Shown in pieces: positions 1 through 6,000 of a stretch of DNA of 9,757 nucleotides. Under the pieces are notes generated by a model. The model was not told the origin of the DNA, did no database searches, and saw only the letters and a program-made list of their open reading frames with translations. The position numbers and the translations under genes are program-made. How positions within the stretch are numbered: position 1 is the stretch's first letter; each line of letters starts with the position of its first letter. This DNA comes from Anaerolineales bacterium (lineage in GTDB: Bacteria > Chloroflexota > Anaerolineae > Promineifilales > Promineifilaceae): positions 1-9,757 of the forward strand of contig JAGQGA010000149.1 of the NCBI GenBank assembly GCA_020432595.1, given 5' to 3'.

Positions 1-3000
1 CTTTGGCTCTGAGCAGATCGGGCGGGGTGACAGTTTGATATTGACTAACGCTGCCAAACCTAAAATCCCCGCTGGTGTTGATGTAGAGACCGACCTCATA
101 GGCGACCACGTCAATATAGGTCTTCAAGCCCCAGGTGGTACCACTGCCGCGCTGGAATTCGCCAAAGTCGGTGCCTACCTTCAAAAAGAGATCGAACGGT
201 GGAATGCTAATGCAAGTCCGCCCCACAAATGGAATCTTGATACAGCCTTCCCAAACATCTCCTTTTTCGACCCCAATTCTGAGTTTGCCACCCCCGACCA
301 TGTGGAAGCTGCCATTTTGTGTCCAGGCGGCAAAGTATGCCTCGCCTTTAATGACAACCATGTCAACGTATAGCTCGGCCTTGAAGATGGCATCGGCATC
401 GCCCGGTTTTTTCTGCCCCACGCGCAGGCCGGCCTCGATTTCGGCGGCTGTGAACATGGAAAAGATTTCGGCTGTGGCGGCAAAGTCTATTTGCATATAA
501 CGGCCGTTTGTTGCTGCTTCGATGCCCAACGTTGGTTCACTGGCTACGGCCGGCTCGCCCAACACATCGAAATTACTTTCAAACTCCACTGCCAGCTCAA
601 GACGGACAACATCGGCATTGTTTAACAAGGCAAAGGTACCGCTGATTTTGCTAATGGAAAAACCGGTGCCGCTGATGGGAATTTTGCACTCGGCACTGAT
701 CGTTGCGCTAAACCCATTCCCCCCTGCTGAAGCGGCGGCCACAGCCGCACGGTTCGGAGCTGGCTCAACATCTGCTACCAGATTGCCCCCGACATCAACA
801 TAGACGGTGAGAGCCACTCCAAAACCACCGTAACAGCCCGGTGTATTTTCCGGTAGATTCTTGATAGCAACCACACCAGCAGCTTTGATGATTAGTTGAC
901 TGCCGTCTCGTTTGAAGCCACCGCTGACTTTGAACTTGACGCTGCCCAAGTCAATGGGTGGCAAGGCAAATTCACCCCCGCCCAGGCTAAAATCACCGTT
1001 ACCAATGCGGAGGTCATAAACGGCCGCTTTTGCCTCCCCCCATGCTTTAGGTGTTGCTAGGCTGGCTTCCGTTGCCTGAAGCACCCCGTTGCGAAGAACA
1101 ACGCCATCCGTCGTAATGGACAAGCCCACGACCGTTATGTCAAAATCAGGGACTTCGGCGTTGATTTGGCCCTGTGAGTTAATGGTAAAAGTGCTGAACA
1201 AGTCCACCGTTTTCCCAGAAACCGAGACCCGCAGTTTCCCCCCCACTTCAAAGGAAAGAGAGGAACCCGTTTTGATGTACAAGATGCCGCTGAGAAGGAG
1301 CTGCACCGTGGCGGAATTGCCGGCCAGCGGGATATTGGCGAGATCAACTTCCTCCAGACCCTCATCAATCGCCAAACCTTTCTCATCAATGACGATATTG
1401 TTGACGGTTATGGATCGGGAGCTAAGCGAAGAAGGAAGGGTTAACGGAGCCGTCGGCAGACTGAACTGACCGTTGGCAAAGGGCATGTTCACCAGGCGCA
1501 AAGTGGAGCCATTGAGCTTGAGTGAGAAGTCGGCCATCGTGCCGCTCAGCGCCCCTTGGCTCAACTGGCCGGTGAACGTAACCGTTTGCGTATTGTCGGG
1601 CAAGAGGATGCGCGTCTTGCCCGTTAGATTAAAGATGTAGTGGGGAGACCCCCCGCCATTAGCCACGGTAAGTTGGGCTTCCAGATTGTGAATGACTGCG
1701 CTGCGCCCCACACGAACATCGGGGAATGGAATTTTGGCTCCATTAGCCCCAATGCTCAGGCCAGCGGCGGTAATGGTGATTTGGCGCACCGTCACGTTGG
1801 CCTTGCTCAAGGTCAACACCCCGGCATCAGTGGCGACACCATCATTCGTCAGGAGTCCTCCGGTCAGTGCTAAACTGGCTCCCGCAAGATTGAAGGTCAT
1901 CTGGCTAGTGACGACGCCGTCTATGTTGCCAGCACCATCAATGGCAAATTCTGCGTCGGCTGCCAGCGTGTTTTCTGGCAGCGTGATGTTCAATCTCCCC
2001 TTTGCTTGCACAGCATAGACACCGCCAAAGAAACCAATCGTGGCTTCCACGTTACTGATGTTGAGTGTTTGACCATTTCCCAGCGGAATGTTTGGCAGCG
2101 GAATTTTTTCCCCAACAGCCCCGATCCGCACATAGCTGGGGGTGATGAGGAGGTCGGCGGCGTTGCTTGTACCGCCACCCAAGGCGGCCGGCAGGGTGAT
2201 GGTGATGGTGTTGGCGCGAATGATGCCAGCTTCAATAGTCAGATTGTTGGCTTCTATTTCCAGCGCCGAGAGCGTTAAGGTGAGAGCGGCAATGGTGCCG
2301 GAGAAGCTGCTGTCGGGCGACAGTTGCCCTACGACTGGGGCAGTTGTGCTGATGCCGGGCGGGGTGATGATAATGTTGGCCGCCACGGCCGCGCTGCCAT
2401 CGGCCAGCGAAATGCCGGTATAGGTCAAGCCGCCGTCGAGGTTAAACCCGGCCAACTCGGTGATCTCAGTTGTTACAGTCCCCACGGATGCCAGGGTAGG
2501 CACGCTGGCATCGCTGATTTGGAAATCACCGACAAAGTAGGTCAGCCCCGTGGCTAGAGCCGCTACCGAACCATGACCTGACAAAGCGGGTTGCCCGGCT
2601 GCTGGCGGGTCGCCATTCTCAACCCCTTCCTGCCAAGTGATAGCGTCTAAACCGCCCGTTAACTGGATGGTATAAACAGGGTTGTCAAGTTCATCCAAGA
2701 TGCCGAGTTCCACGCCGCCCAGTGCCGTGACCACACCATCTACCGTTTCAAAGCTGTTGGCGGCCACAACCACATTGCCCACGACGCGGTGGGTACGATT
2801 CGCGGAAAAGACGAGGACAGGGGGACTGGTGGCACTGTTGTTGGCGGCATCGGCATCAAAGGTGACGGGATTGCTGCTTTGGTCAGCGATGGTGGCTTGC
2901 GCCCGCACCGTGCCATTGCCATTCATTTGCACATAGATGTCAAAGGTTGTCCCGGAATTGGGATTTATTTGATCGAGATCGCACAGGGCATTGACCCCAC

Positions 3001-6000
3001 TAAGGGTACAAGTGGCCCCATTGGCTCCCTGATACAACCCGCCGTTGGGCATGGTGATGGTGGCTAACACGTCGCGGCCGGCACCGGTGCCAGTGTTGGA
3101 GATAGCCACAGTGTAGGTGACCACATCTTGATAGTCAACCACAACCGCTTCGGTTGTCAGCGAGATGCCCAAATCGGTTAGTAAGTCTGGGTCAATGGTC
3201 AGATCAATACTTGCTTGTGCCAAATTGTTGGCTGGGGTGCTGTCTAAGGTGGTGGCAGCGGCAAAGGCTGGCACAGTGGCCGGGGTGTTTGCCCCGTTAA
3301 CAATGTTGGCTGTGACCACAAAGGATTGGGAAGCGGCGGCGGCTAAGTTGGTGATGGTACAACTGACCAACCCGCTGCTTTGGCTACAGTTGCCGCTGTT
3401 GCTGCTCACATACTCAAACCCAAATGGCAGCCACATCCCAATGGTGGCACTTTCTACCGTTGTTGCCCCGTCGTTGGTGACGGTCATCGTTAGTTGTGTT
3501 TCTGTGGGCCATTGCAGGGTGGTGGGGGCATTGATGGCGACGCGCAAATCGGCCGTTTCGGGGTCGAGTTTGCCCACGTTGGGTGTGTCGCGTCCCCCAA
3601 TTTTCTCAAAGCCACCCCCCGCGTACAGATCACCGCCGACCAAGGCCACTGCCTCGATCCGATTATTCGTTTCATAGAGACCGCCCACACCGGTGATGAA
3701 CTGTGTCCCTGTCCAGATGGCGAGGTCAAAGGCGGTGTTGCCACCCGCTTCGTCAAAGTCACCAACCACGGCCAGCAAACCACCAGTGGCATACAGATCG
3801 GTGATTTCGGCATTCTGGGTAATGTTGTCAACGCCGTTCACAGGGGTGTACTGATGGCCGTCCCAGAAGATGAGTCCATCGGCTGCGGCAGTAAAGGCAC
3901 CACCAATGGCTAAACGGCCGGCGTACTCGGTGAAAGCGTTGACCGGTTTGTCCAAGCCAGTGGGGTTGTTGGTATCAGTGACGGTTTGCCAAACCGTGCC
4001 ATTCCAGCGAGCAATGTAACCCAGCAAATCGCCACTGTTGAAGTCGCCACCCGCATACAACTCGCCGCCGTAAACGGCCACGGCACGGACATTGCTAATG
4101 TCTGTACCTACTGCTTGCCAGTTGCCACCCACAGCGGGGTTAAAGGCGCGTACCCCAAAGTCGCCGCCCACATAAAAGGTGCCGTCGGCGGCGCGGGTCA
4201 GGGTTTTGATGGTGTCAGCAGGCAGGTTTGCCCCCACAGCTTGCCAGGCCGACCCTGTCCATTGGGCAACCCCAGCCGTAAAGTCACCAGCAGCATAGAG
4301 CGTATCATCATCCGCCAGCCACAAGGCGTGGACGGGGGCATCGAGACCGGGCAGGGTAGTCCAGTTTGTGCCGTCAAAAGAGGCAACGTAATCGCTGAAA
4401 GCCCCAGCGGCAAAGAGGGTGTTGCTGCTGGTGACGGCCAAATCATAAACGGCACCATCGAGACCAGGAATGGTGACCCACGGGGTAAACTCGTAGGCTC
4501 CCATATCTACGGTGCTGTTCATGATGCGGGGGTTGCCGTCGAGGTCGTAGGCATTGAGGGGAACGGCACTGTTATCACCCGCATCAACGGCGGGGGAGGC
4601 TTCTAGCAAGCGGAAATTATCGTCCAGCGTGCCGGGGATATTGTCCTCCCCATCAGCATCTTCAAATTGGGGATCGGCACCCATGATGCCAGTACCTGAT
4701 TGGCCCGGAATAATACTGTAGCTCCAATTATGCGCTCCGCTCCAAACATAAATATTTGGACCGGATGTATTGGCGGTATTGTTCCAGAAAATGCTGTTGG
4801 TGATGCTGACCATGCCGTTCATGTAGAGACCACCACCAGAAGCTGATGCTTGGTTGCCAGAAACGGTGACGTTGTTTAGGGTTAGCAAATAATCCGTATT
4901 AAATGCGTCTGGGCTTTTATAATAGATTGCCCCGCCATTACCAGCAGCGGTACTATTGCCGGAGAAGAGAACGCTGTTTAATGTTGGCTGCATCTTGAAG
5001 GACGTTCCCCCATCCGTATAGAAATCGAAGTAGATGCCACCTCCATTTTCTCCTGCCTCGTTGCCAATAAACTTTACATCCATCAGCGTGGGATTAATTT
5101 CACTGTCTGTGCCATACGCGACAGCCCGAAACCCTCCCCCGCTTCCCGAAGCGACGTTTTCTATAAAGGTGACATGGTTAAGCGTGGGGTTTGCTTTACC
5201 CCCGTTCCCCGTATAAATGGACAGCCCACCCCCATTCGGTGTTGTATTGTAAGTAGGTTGGGTGATGTTTTTATAAAAAGTCACATTGTAGAGCAAAGGG
5301 CTGACTTCACTCCCAAAATTTGCAGCATGTATGGACATTCCTGCGCCCTCATAAGTTCGTTTGTTGGCTTCAAACAGCATATTCTCTAATGTTGGGTTGC
5401 TCTTCCCCCCCCCAAACGCTGAAACCCGAAGCCCGCCACCTTTGTTGCCGATAAATTTTAAGTTGCGTAAAGTAGGGTTACATTCCTGACTGCTATTAGT
5501 TGTATAACAAGTAACTGCGCTGTCAGACGAACCAAACCAGTCTGCGCCCGTGAGGATAAATCCATCCAGGATAGTATCGTTGGGATTTGATTGTCGATCG
5601 GAACCAAAGTCTACAATGCGCCGGCTGTTAATGCCTACGATATGGTCAGTTGTAGTAATCACCCCGTTGGCGGTGATGTCATCTCCACCGATGTCGCCAC
5701 TAAGGATGGTCGTATGGGTTTCCCAATCTCGTTGGTCGCGGGTGGTCTCATTGCCGACAAAACCACCATACAGAATCACGCTTGCTGGTTTAAAGGAGTC
5801 CTCATAATCTGAGCCGGCCGTATAAATACCCTCTGCTACCCACACTTCCTGGCCACAGAAGAAACTCTGTTGGATACTTAAGTTTAGGTCTGTATAGGCA
5901 TCCGCCCAGCTACTGCCATCATTAGCTCCTGTAGCGCTGTCATCTACAAAGATGGCGGCAAAGCCACAGCTGTTGCGCTGGAACTCGTAAGCTCCGGCAT

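Noticed and set aside
35..373. Plus-strand frame of 112 codons near the left edge
   Set aside because: It overlaps the same minus-strand frame, has no recognisable family features and begins without a ribosome-binding site.
3986..4606. Plus-strand open frame of 206 codons, the longest complete frame in the window
   Set aside because: It lies opposite the propeller coding region of the continuous minus-strand frame. Its translation has no recognisable motif and no ribosome-binding site. It is a shadow of the real gene.
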